Shown one piece after another: positions 1-5,458 of a DNA stretch of 6,347 nucleotides. The stretch is from Candidatus Nitrotoga sp. CP45 (lineage in GTDB: Bacteria; Bacteroidota; Bacteroidia; Flavobacteriales; Flavobacteriaceae): the NCBI GenBank assembly GCA_943329165.2, contig CALQCV020000122.1, forward strand, positions 1-6,347. Direction: 5' to 3'. Each line of letters starts with the position of its first letter. The first letter of the stretch is position 1. A program made the position numbers and the translations under genes. Under the pieces are notes generated by a model that ran no database searches, was not told the origin of the DNA, and saw nothing but the letters and a program-made list of their open reading frames with translations.

Positions 1-2
1 CT

Positions 3-10
3 TATATTTG
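3..10 (+). promoter_or_regulatory. Bacteroidetes-type -7 promoter box ahead of the tRNA genes
   Basis: The octamer TATATTTG fits the Bacteroidetes -7 consensus TAnnTTTG read by the primary sigma factor of this phylum. It would start a transcript near positions 15-17, giving a leader of about 75 nt before tRNA-Lys. The matching -33 element would lie outside the window, so only half of the promoter can be judged. The leader holds a short GCC-GCAA-GGC stem with a GNRA-type tetraloop at 24-33, which may be incidental. Confidence 0.5.
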
Positions 11-90
11 CACCCGCAATTAAGCCGCAAGGCGAATCACTGCAATCCTATGAAAATAGACGCCAGTGAAGCATTCATGAAAAGAAAAAA

Positions 91-163
91 GACTCGATAG
101 CTCAGTTGGTAGAGCACATCACTTTTAATGATGGGGTCCTGGGTTCGAGCCCCAGTCGGGTCA
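91..163 (+). tRNA. tRNA-Lys (anticodon TTT)
   Basis: This is a complete class I tRNA of 73 nt. The acceptor arms are 91-97 and 156-162, pairing with one T-G wobble, with discriminator A at 163. The D stem is GCTC/GAGC. The anticodon stem CATCA/TGATG encloses the loop CTTTTAA, with anticodon TTT at 124-126, which decodes AAA and AAG lysine codons. The T stem CTGGG/CCCAG encloses loop TTCGAGC (144-150). The terminal CCA is not encoded and must be added after transcription. It lies 41 nt upstream of tRNA-Leu on the same strand, so the two are probably co-transcribed. Confidence 0.97.
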
Positions 164-173
164 CAAAAAGTCG

Positions 174-198
174 AGCAAATTTTTGTTTGGCTTTTTTT
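174..198 (+). terminator. Weak terminator-like or processing hairpin between the tRNAs
   Basis: AGCAAA (174-179) can pair with TTTGGCT (186-192) with one bulged G, and the right arm runs into seven T residues. It could partly terminate tRNA-Lys transcription or mark a processing site in a two-tRNA precursor. The stem is short and AT-rich, so this is a low-confidence call. Confidence 0.25.
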
Positions 199-204
199 GT
201 TTTA

Positions 205-287
205 GGCCACGTGGAGAAACGGTAGACTTGCCATCTTGAGGGGGTGGTGCTCGTAAGGGCGTGTGGGTTCAAATCCCACCGTGGTCA
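205..287 (+). tRNA. tRNA-Leu (anticodon GAG)
   Basis: This is a class II tRNA of 83 nt. Acceptor arms 205-211 and 280-286 pair with one G-T wobble, and the discriminator A is at 287. The anticodon stem CCATC (231-235) pairs with GGTGG (243-247) around the loop TTGAGGG, placing anticodon GAG at 238-240, which decodes CTC and CTT. The long variable arm GCTC-GTAA-GGGC (249-260) is characteristic of leucine and serine tRNAs, and the GAG anticodon settles leucine. The T arm is GTGGG-TTCAAAT-CCCAC (263-279). CCA is not encoded. Confidence 0.96.
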
Positions 288-292
288 CGAAT

Positions 293-352
293 GAATCAAA
301 AATAGGAGAAAAATAGGAAGCTCGCTTCGATATTTTTCTCCTTTTTTGATTC
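293..352 (+). terminator. Long hairpin ending the tRNA unit
   Basis: Arms at 293-315 and 331-352 are complementary over about 22 bp with a single unpaired base, and the internal GAAG-CTCG-CTTC (317-328) adds a small apical stem. The right arm carries the T-rich tract expected of an intrinsic terminator. It begins 6 nt after tRNA-Leu, so it most likely terminates the tRNA transcript. The stem is unusually long and nearly symmetric, so it could act in both directions. Confidence 0.65.
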
Positions 353-353
353 T

Positions 354-368
354 CAAAGCGGAGCTTTG
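354..368. repeat. Small perfect hairpin CAAAGC-gga-GCTTTG
   Basis: Six-base arms at 354-359 and 363-368 are separated by three bases. It follows directly on the long tRNA terminator hairpin and its right arm overlaps the start of the first direct-repeat copy at 365. No function can be assigned. Confidence 0.35.
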
Positions 369-443
369 TTGGGAAAGACGGAGTCAATCCCATCATTCTC
401 AATCTCGAAGTTTGGCCACATTTGTTGGGAAAGACGCCGTCAA
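365..443. repeat. Imperfect direct repeat, two copies 56 bp apart
   Basis: Positions 365-387 and 421-443 are 23-bp copies that differ at two positions, and their first 16 bases (TTTGTTGGGAAAGACG) are identical. A second shared word, AAGTTTG, occurs at 408-414 and 458-464, suggesting an old duplication of roughly 50-56 bp that has decayed. In addition TTTGGC (411-416) is complementary to GCCAAA (454-459). The region between the tRNA terminator and the regulator promoter has no supportable gene. It may be a remnant of an intergenic repeat family. Confidence 0.6.
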
Positions 444-471
444 CTGGATAGCTGCCAAAGTTTGAGAGATG

Positions 472-500
472 AAACTCCATTTTGAGTTTATTCTTTTTTT
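472..500 (+). terminator. Possible weak intrinsic terminator upstream of the regulator
   Basis: AAACTC (472-477) pairs with GAGTTT (484-489) around a 6-nt loop, and a T-rich stretch follows at 491-500. The stem is only six base pairs and AT-rich. If real, it would insulate the regulator gene from read-through out of the tRNA and repeat region. Confidence 0.3.
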
Positions 501-532
501 ATAGTTTTTTAAACTTAGTTAAGATAATATGT

Positions 533-540
533 TACTTTTG
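533..540 (+). promoter_or_regulatory. Promoter -7 box of the MerR/B12 regulator gene
   Basis: TACTTTTG is an exact match to the Bacteroidetes -7 consensus TAnnTTTG. Transcription would begin around 545-548, leaving a leader of about 15 nt before ATG 562. No clear TTG-type -33 element sits at the expected distance (the area near 505-514 is T/A only), which is common for regulated promoters. The same octamer occurs ahead of crtI at 1494-1501. Confidence 0.6.
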
Positions 541-561
541 TTTACAATTTATCCAGAAAAG

Positions 562-1458
562 ATGAACAACATTAAAAGTACTTTTAGTATAAAAGATTTA
601 GAGAATCTTACCGGAATTAAGGCGCATACTATAAGAATATGGGAAAAAAGATATGATGTTCTTGAACCAATGCGGACCGAAACCAATATCCGTTTATATG
701 ATATTGAAAATCTTCAAAAGCTTTTAAATATAACATTACTTCACAATCACGGCTATAAAATATCGCAAATTTCAAAATTATCTAAAGAAAGAATTCCGCA
801 ACTTGTAAACGAAATTATATCTGATAAAAGTTTCAAAAGTCATGCAATTAGCTCCTTTAAAATGGCAATGATGAATTTTGATCAGGTATTGTTTTTAAAA
901 ACTTATGACAAATTACTTTCTGAGAAATCATTCCGAGAAGTCTTCTTTGATGTTTTCATACCTTTAATGCAAGAAATTGGCTCTTTATGGCAAACTAATA
1001 CTATTTCAATTTCACATGAACACTTTATATGCTACTTAATCAAGCAGAAATTGTTAACCAATACCGAAAAGCTTCAAAATCAAGCACCGACAAAACATGA
1101 TAAAGTCTTTGTTTTGTATCTGCCAGATAATGAAGTACATGAACTTGGTTTGATGTATTTAAATTATGAAATACAATTTAATGGTTACAAAACAATATAT
1201 TTGGGAGAAAGTGTACCAATTGTAAGTCTAAAGGACGTAAAAAAATATTTTGATAATATAATTTATGTTTGTTACATGACTGTAGAGCCCACAAAATCAC
1301 TAGTTAATGATTATATAAAAGAAGTCAAAAAAGAACTGCTAACCGACAATGCAGAGTTTTGGGCTATTGGTAAAATGGTAGAAAGCATTGATGAAAAATT
1401 GTGTACTGACACTATCTTAACCTTTACCTCTATGAAAAATTTGACTGATAATTTATAA
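562..1458 (+). CDS. MerR-family transcriptional regulator with cobalamin-binding domain (CarH/LitR-like)
   Basis: This 298-aa protein is a candidate light-sensing repressor of the adjacent carotenoid genes. Residues 7-75 form a MerR-type winged helix-turn-helix (IKAHTIRIWEKRY, then TNIRLYD in the wing). A helical cobalamin cap follows (about 95-170) with W143, E153 and H154 in the W-x9-EH arrangement that shields the upper face of B12 in CarH. A Rossmann B12 domain (about 180-298) carries E191-V-H193-E-L-G196, matching the E/D-x-H-x-x-G signature whose histidine ligates cobalt. Both signatures being intact suggests real adenosylcobalamin binding; light response is inferred from the family. 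An in-frame ATG at 529 would add 11 residues, but the promoter box 533-540 lies inside that extension, so ATG 562 is chosen. The gene ends 52 bp before crtI, which has its own promoter. A B12-independent LitR-type role remains possible. Confidence 0.9.
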   Translation: MNNIKSTFSIKDLENLTGIKAHTIRIWEKRYDVLEPMRTETNIRLYDIENLQKLLNITLLHNHGYKISQISKLSKERIPQLVNEIISDKSFKSHAISSFKMAMMNFDQVLFLKTYDKLLSEKSFREVFFDVFIPLMQEIGSLWQTNTISISHEHFICYLIKQKLLTNTEKLQNQAPTKHDKVFVLYLPDNEVHELGLMYLNYEIQFNGYKTIYLGESVPIVSLKDVKKYFDNIIYVCYMTVEPTKSLVNDYIKEVKKELLTDNAEFWAIGKMVESIDEKLCTDTILTFTSMKNLTDNL

Positions 1459-1467
1459 TTGGTAAAA

Positions 1468-1483
1468 CGTTTTTTTATCGTTT
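1468..1483 (+). promoter_or_regulatory. CGTTT direct repeat with 11-bp spacing upstream of crtI
   Basis: CGTTT occurs at 1468-1472 and 1479-1483, eleven bases apart start to start, about one helical turn, and a related ATTTA word begins another turn on, at 1491. It overlaps the palindrome AAAACGTTTT (1464-1473) and the left arm of the inverted repeat described next. Family knowledge, from memory, is that CarH contacts operators made of repeated sites of about 11 bp, so this may be part of the binding array. The sequence is T-rich and chance is a serious alternative. Confidence 0.35.
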
Positions 1484-1507
1484 AGCATTTATTTACTTTT
1501 GCTAAAC
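1480..1507. promoter_or_regulatory. Candidate operator: perfect inverted repeat across the crtI promoter
   Basis: GTTTAGCA (1480-1487) and TGCTAAAC (1500-1507) are perfect reverse complements separated by 12 bp, a 20-bp centre-to-centre spacing close to two helical turns. The repeat brackets the -7 box at 1494-1501 and reaches the probable transcription start. A dimer or tetramer bound here would exclude RNA polymerase, as expected of a dark-state MerR/B12 repressor. I assign it to the neighbouring regulator by position only. Confidence 0.55.
1494..1501 (+). promoter_or_regulatory. Promoter -7 box of the crtIBZ operon
   Basis: TACTTTTG matches TAnnTTTG exactly and is identical to the box of the regulator gene. 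It ends only 9 bp before the crtI ATG at 1511, so transcription should start within about 1 to 5 nt of the start codon. No TTG -33 element is visible around 1467-1476, where the sequence is mostly T. Confidence 0.6.
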
Positions 1508-1510
1508 ACT

Positions 1511-2971
1511 ATGAAAAAAGAAATCAAAATTATCGGTTCGGGATTTTCGTCACTTGCTGCTTCCTGTTATTTGGCGCAACAAGGTTACAACGTTACCGTT
1601 TTCGAAAAAAATGCAACTATTGGCGGAAGAGCACGCCAGTTAAAAAAAGAGGGGTTTACGTTTGATATTGGCCCAACTTGGTATTGGATGCCCGATGTTT
1701 TTGAACGTTTCTTTGCTGATTTTGGCAAAAAACCATCAGACTATTACGAACTCATAAAACTTTCACCTGCGTATCAAGTCTATTTTGGTGTAAAGGATTT
1801 TGTAACTATAGCAGATAATCTTCCCGAAATCATTGAAACTTTTGAAGCTATTGAAAAAGGTAGTGGTAAAAAGCTAGCTTCCTTCATGAATGAAGCGCAA
1901 AGTAATTATGATATCGCAATCAAAGACCTGGTTTATCGCCCAGGAGTTTCTCCTTTAGAGTTGGTTACTTTGGAAACGGCCATGAAAGTAAATCAGTTTT
2001 TTGGGAATATTTCCAAAGATATTCGCAGACGCTTTACCAACACCAAACTAATTCAAATACTAGAGTTTCCTGTACTTTTCCTTGGAGCAAAGCCATCAGA
2101 TACCCCATCTTTTTATAGCTTTATGAATTTTGCTGACTTTGGTCTGGGAACTTGGCATCCAAAAAATGGTATGTATAGCGTGATTTTGGCAATGGAAAAA
2201 TTAGCAAAAGAACTCGGAGTGACTATTCATACAAATTCAAATATTGAAAAAATTAATGTTGAAAATGGAACTGCCACAGCAATTATTGTTAATGGTGAAA
2301 CTGTATATGGGGATATAATTTTAAGTGGTGCCGATTATCATCATAGCGAGAGTTTGTTAGATGAAAAGCATCGCGCCTATTCTGAGAAATATTGGGAGAA
2401 CAGAACCTTCGCACCATCTTCCCTCCTTTTCTATGTTGGTTTTGACAAAAAAATAGAAAATGTAGAACATCATTCTTTATTTTTTGATGTTGATTTTGAT
2501 GTGCACGCTGCGGACATATATGATACGCCAAAATGGCCCGATGAACCATTATTTTATGCTAGTTTTCCATCAAAAACGGATAGTAATGCAGCACCTGATG
2601 GCAAGGAAGCTGGAATATTTTTAATCCCATTAGCACCTGGTTTAGATGACACACCGGTATTGAGAGAATTATATTTTAAAAAAATAATTACTCGTTTTGA
2701 AAATTTAACACAACAAACTGTAAATAAAAACATTATCTTTAAAGAGTCTTTTTGTGTAAATGATTTCATAAAAGACTATAATTCGTACAAGGGGAATGCT
2801 TACGGCTTAGCCAATACGCTTTTGCAAACCGCTTTTTTACGACCTAAATTGAAAAGTAAAAAGGTGAAAAATCTCTATTTTACTGGACAATTAACCGTTC
2901 CCGGACCTGGAGTGCCGCCCGCATTAATTTCCGGAAAATTGGTAGCTGAACTTATTCAAAAAAATCTATAA
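1511..2971 (+). CDS. crtI: Phytoene desaturase (lycopene-forming, CrtI type)
   Basis: This 486-aa FAD-dependent membrane-associated desaturase converts phytoene stepwise to lycopene. The N-terminus holds the dinucleotide-binding fold: G9-S-G11-F-S-S followed by a beta strand ending in E32 and then I37-G-G-R40. The motif has Ser where many homologues have the third Gly, which I believe is usual for flavobacterial CrtI. The segment FDIGPTWYWMPDVFERFF (51-68) and the C-terminal TGQLTVPGPGVPPALISGK (458-476) are characteristic of CrtI-family desaturases and isomerases. Length fits the family. A TTG at 1499 could add four residues but falls within the promoter box, so ATG 1511 is chosen. crtB follows after 11 bp, so the two are co-transcribed. 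CrtI relatives such as CrtD or CrtN-like enzymes look similar, but pairing with crtB supports phytoene desaturase. Confidence 0.93.
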   Translation: MKKEIKIIGSGFSSLAASCYLAQQGYNVTVFEKNATIGGRARQLKKEGFTFDIGPTWYWMPDVFERFFADFGKKPSDYYELIKLSPAYQVYFGVKDFVTIADNLPEIIETFEAIEKGSGKKLASFMNEAQSNYDIAIKDLVYRPGVSPLELVTLETAMKVNQFFGNISKDIRRRFTNTKLIQILEFPVLFLGAKPSDTPSFYSFMNFADFGLGTWHPKNGMYSVILAMEKLAKELGVTIHTNSNIEKINVENGTATAIIVNGETVYGDIILSGADYHHSESLLDEKHRAYSEKYWENRTFAPSSLLFYVGFDKKIENVEHHSLFFDVDFDVHAADIYDTPKWPDEPLFYASFPSKTDSNAAPDGKEAGIFLIPLAPGLDDTPVLRELYFKKIITRFENLTQQTVNKNIIFKESFCVNDFIKDYNSYKGNAYGLANTLLQTAFLRPKLKSKKVKNLYFTGQLTVPGPGVPPALISGKLVAELIQKNL

Positions 2972-2982
2972 TTTATTCATTT

Positions 2983-3822
2983 ATGAAATCCATTTTTGAT
3001 ACTATTTCTTTTGACTGTAGCCGAAATGTAACCAAATCATATAGCACTTCGTTTTCTGCGGCTGTCAAAATGTTAGCACCGAGTATCCGCCAAGACATCT
3101 ACAATATTTATGGTTTTGTTAGGTTCGCAGATGAAATTGTAGACACTTTTCATGACTATAATAAAGAAGTGCTTTTTGAAATGTTTGAAAAAGATATAGC
3201 AAGTGCTTTAGAAAATAAAATCAGTTTGAATCCAATATTAAATTCTTTTCAACATACAGTTCATAAATATAGTATTCCACACTCTATGATTGCCGATTTT
3301 ATGAAAAGCATGCGATTGGATTTGCACAAAAGTGAATACAAAACCTTTGATGAATACAATGAATATATCTATGGTTCTGCTGATGTAGTTGGATTAATGT
3401 GCCTGAAAGTTTTTGTGAATGGCAATGAGAAACAATTTAGCGAACTTAAAAACTCCGCGATGCGTTTGGGTTCGGCTTTTCAAAAGGTAAATTTCTTAAG
3501 AGATTTGAAAACCGATTATGAAGATTTACACCGAACTTATTTTCCAAATACCGATTTATCCAAGTTAGACGAACATTCAAAAGATGCTATCATTAAAGAA
3601 ATTGAAGCCGATTTTGAAGCAGGGTTTGAAGGAATTTTAAAATTGCCTTTAGAAGCTAAATTTGGAGTTTATACAGCCTTTATCTATTACAAAAAGTTGC
3701 TGTCAAAGTTAAAAAATACGCCATCCTTAGAAATCAAAAATACGCGAATTCGTGTTCCGGATTATCAAAAATTTGGGCTTTTGGCGAAGTGCTATGTTAA
3801 TTATCGTTTGAATTTATTATAA
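2983..3822 (+). CDS. crtB: Phytoene synthase (squalene/phytoene synthase family)
   Basis: This 279-aa prenyltransferase condenses two geranylgeranyl diphosphates head to head to give phytoene, the first committed carotenoid step. Both Mg-binding aspartate motifs of the family are present: D50-E-I-V-D54 within VRFADEIVDTF, and D174-L-K-T-D178 within QKVNFLRDLKTDYEDL. The N-terminal S-x-S-F stretch (YSTSF, 20-24) and the YGFVRFAD segment are also typical. The length matches compact bacterial CrtB. It starts 11 bp after crtI and ends 5 bp before crtZ, with no Shine-Dalgarno ahead, so expression depends on the crtI promoter. The neighbours argue strongly against a squalene-specific role. Confidence 0.94.
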   Translation: MKSIFDTISFDCSRNVTKSYSTSFSAAVKMLAPSIRQDIYNIYGFVRFADEIVDTFHDYNKEVLFEMFEKDIASALENKISLNPILNSFQHTVHKYSIPHSMIADFMKSMRLDLHKSEYKTFDEYNEYIYGSADVVGLMCLKVFVNGNEKQFSELKNSAMRLGSAFQKVNFLRDLKTDYEDLHRTYFPNTDLSKLDEHSKDAIIKEIEADFEAGFEGILKLPLEAKFGVYTAFIYYKKLLSKLKNTPSLEIKNTRIRVPDYQKFGLLAKCYVNYRLNLL

Positions 3823-3827
3823 AAATC

Positions 3828-4271
3828 ATGCTCATCCATGTTTTAGTTTTCGTTCTTACTTTTTGCATCATGGAATTCATGGCTTGGTTCACTCATAAAT
3901 TCATCATGCATGGATTTTTATGGGTTTTGCATGCCGATCATCACAAGAAAGATCATGATTCTTGGTTTGAGCGTAATGATGCTTTCTTTATTTTTTATGC
4001 CGTGGTAAGCATTGGTTGCTTTTTACTCAGGCAAAATGGAGTTTTTGAATTGGGACTTGCCGTTGGTCTTGGAATATTTGCCTACGGAGTTGCGTATTTT
4101 ATTGTTCATGATATCTTTATTCATCAACGTTTTAAACTATTCAGAAATGCTGATAATCTTTATGCAAAAGGCGTTAGAAGAGCGCACAAAATGCATCACA
4201 AACATGTAGGGAAAGGACACGGTGAATGTTTTGGAATGTTATTTGTTCCTTTTAAATATTTTAAAAAATAA
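3828..4271 (+). CDS. crtZ: Beta-carotene 3-hydroxylase (CrtZ type, di-iron)
   Basis: This 147-aa integral membrane hydroxylase of the fatty acid hydroxylase/sterol desaturase superfamily adds 3-hydroxyl groups to beta-ionone rings (beta-carotene to cryptoxanthin to zeaxanthin). The eight-to-ten histidine set is intact: H23-x4-H28, H35-x2-H38-H39, H94-x4-H99 and H120-x2-H123-H124, which should hold the di-iron centre. Hydrophobic helices lie at about 4-20, 53-68 and 74-97, leaving the His clusters on one face of the membrane. The short length is typical of bacterial CrtZ. It starts 5 bp after crtB and is the last gene of the operon, with a terminator hairpin starting on its stop codon. Its usual partner, a lycopene cyclase, is absent here. 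Confidence 0.93.
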   Translation: MLIHVLVFVLTFCIMEFMAWFTHKFIMHGFLWVLHADHHKKDHDSWFERNDAFFIFYAVVSIGCFLLRQNGVFELGLAVGLGIFAYGVAYFIVHDIFIHQRFKLFRNADNLYAKGVRRAHKMHHKHVGKGHGECFGMLFVPFKYFKK

Positions 4272-4306
4272 AAAAGTCCTCTCTCTATAAAACGAGAAGA
4301 CTTTTT
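4271..4306. terminator. Bidirectional intrinsic terminator between convergent operons
   Basis: AAAAAGTCCTCTC (4271-4283) pairs with GAGAAGACTTTTT (4294-4306) with one A-C mismatch, around a 10-nt loop. On the + strand the right arm ends in five T and then GTTT. On the - strand the T tract is longer, running into the 3' end of crtZ. It therefore can end crtIBZ transcripts and also the opposing DUF4252 operon, whose last stop codon is 65 bp away. Confidence 0.8.
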
Positions 4307-4322
4307 GTTTAAACAACACTCG

Positions 4323-4333
4323 AGGCAATGCCT
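4323..4333. repeat. Short palindrome AGGCA-A-TGCCT
   Basis: Five-base arms around a single base lie in the 65-bp gap between the shared terminator and the stop of the convergent lipoprotein gene. It is too tight to form a normal RNA hairpin and may be a protein site or chance. Nothing else is recognisable between 4307 and 4371. Confidence 0.2.
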
Positions 4334-4371
4334 AACGGCTTTAAAAACAGCGGAAAAAAACCTCAAATAAA

Positions 4372-4908
4372 TTATTTAATCAAGCCTTGTAAAGGTTTTA
4401 ATGCATCCATATCAATATTGGAACTTTTCAATAAAGATATCATGTTTACGATATTATTTGCATTCATATCATTACCCAAAATTCTAACAACTGCAAAACC
4501 GTTTTCTTCCTTTTTGGCAAAAAGGATAAACTCATTAATATGATCTCCATCGCCAATAAAACTTACCGAAGCAGCATCTTTTCCAGAACCGACTTTCATC
4601 AACTCTTGATAGCTTTTACCTTTTAGAATTTGTGTTACTTTTTGACTTTCCACATCATACTCAGCTTTGTTGTTTTTATCCAACTTAAAAGCTAAAACAT
4701 TCATCTTGGCAAATGAACCTAAAGCTGTTTTTTGTTCGGCTGTAAGCTTCGTTTTATCAATATTAATAATACTTGGAGAAACATCCATCTCTATAAAGCC
4801 TTTCTTTTCAGAACTTTCTACAAAATATTTTTGAAGTGTTGGTTCATTATTACAACTCGAAAGAAATAATGCAACTAATAATAGTGCGAGATAAAGTACA
4901 GTTCTCAT
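4372..4908 (-). CDS. DUF4252-like lipoprotein
   Basis: This 178-aa predicted lipoprotein begins with a basic residue, a hydrophobic stretch (4-16) and the lipobox L-S-S-C19, so it should be lipidated at C19 and membrane-anchored after export. The residues after the cysteine (N-N-E-P) are not a strong surface-export signal of the Bacteroidetes type, so periplasmic-facing anchoring is as likely as surface display. The mature part resembles its upstream neighbour: a Y-Q-E-L-M-K segment (100-105), an acidic/hydrophobic core near 116-140 and a VRILGNDMN strand-turn (141-149) line up with that protein's TLEELMK, IKELMMFVEG and LIGDFDLNEL. Both look like DUF4252 members, whose function is unknown to me. 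It is the last gene of the sigma-factor operon, 6 bp after its paralogue. Confidence 0.75.
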   Translation of the reverse strand: MRTVLYLALLLVALFLSSCNNEPTLQKYFVESSEKKGFIEMDVSPSIINIDKTKLTAEQKTALGSFAKMNVLAFKLDKNNKAEYDVESQKVTQILKGKSYQELMKVGSGKDAASVSFIGDGDHINEFILFAKKEENGFAVVRILGNDMNANNIVNMISLLKSSNIDMDALKPLQGLIK

Positions 4909-4914
4909 GGCTGA

Positions 4915-5445
4915 TTATTTTTTTCCTTTTGAACCTTTTGATGCTTTTTTCAAATCATCACCGCCAGGTAAATTCATTTTGTCTGTCAAGACCGAAAGCT
5001 CGTTCAAATCAAAATCACCTATCAAAGACATCAAAACAGTTTCTTCTTTTCCTGAACCTTCAACGAACATCATTAATTCTTTAATCTGTGATTCAGAAGC
5101 TCCTGATTTTACATATATTTTTACACTTTTACCTTTTTCACTTATTTTCATTAACTCTTCAAGAGTTGATGATTTTATATATTTATCTGAAACCGATTTC
5201 ATCTCATCAGCTTTCTTGTCGCTTTGCGTTACGAAAACTCTCAAGTTGTCTAACTTTTTTATCAAATTCACATACTGCTGCGACTCTTTGTCTTTTACTT
5301 CCATTTTGCTTAAAAGCGCAAACATTTTTTTATTAACCACAATTGATGTTATTCCTTCTTGGTCCTCAAACTTGTCAAAGACACTTTGTGCAAAAAATGT
5401 ACTCGTGCTTAAAACTAATACTAAACTTAAAATTAATTTTCTCAT
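4915..5445 (-). CDS. Secreted DUF4252-like protein
   Basis: This 176-aa exported protein has a clear type I signal peptide (MRKLILSLVLVLSTSTFFAQ, cleavage around residues 19-21). The mature domain shows TLEELMK (94-100), a VKIYVKSG strand, IKELMMFVEG (121-130) and VLMSLIGDFDLNEL (137-150), features I associate with DUF4252, and it ends in a lysine-rich tail (KKASKGSKGKK). An upstream in-frame ATG at 5493 would add 16 polar residues ahead of the signal peptide and overlap the anti-sigma gene, so ATG 5445 is preferred. It starts 13 bp after the anti-sigma gene. Its position in a sigma/anti-sigma operon suggests an envelope-stress or signalling role, but the biochemical activity is unknown. Confidence 0.78.
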   Translation of the reverse strand: MRKLILSLVLVLSTSTFFAQSVFDKFEDQEGITSIVVNKKMFALLSKMEVKDKESQQYVNLIKKLDNLRVFVTQSDKKADEMKSVSDKYIKSSTLEELMKISEKGKSVKIYVKSGASESQIKELMMFVEGSGKEETVLMSLIGDFDLNELSVLTDKMNLPGGDDLKKASKGSKGKK

Positions 5446-5458
5446 GATTTCTGATTGT

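Noticed and set aside
91..352. tRNA-linked integration site
   Set aside because: No integrase and no direct copy of a tRNA 3' end is visible downstream, so an attachment site cannot be supported.
365..443. CRISPR-like repeat-spacer pattern
   Set aside because: Only two copies, imperfect, with no third unit and no cas genes in the window.
202..480. Open frame of 92 codons on the - strand
   Set aside because: It runs antisense through the whole of tRNA-Leu, the terminator hairpin and the direct repeats; its coding content is explained by those elements and resembles common spurious calls opposite leucine tRNAs.
1499..1510. TTG start for crtI
   Set aside because: It would overlap the -7 promoter box and adds only four residues ahead of a normal CrtI N-terminus at ATG 1511.
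2289..2769. Two open frames on the - strand inside crtI
   Set aside because: Both lie opposite a well-supported coding region, lack domain features and have the composition of a reversed reading of crtI.
4012..4209. Second + strand frame inside crtZ
   Set aside because: It overlaps the histidine-motif coding frame of crtZ and shows no independent features.
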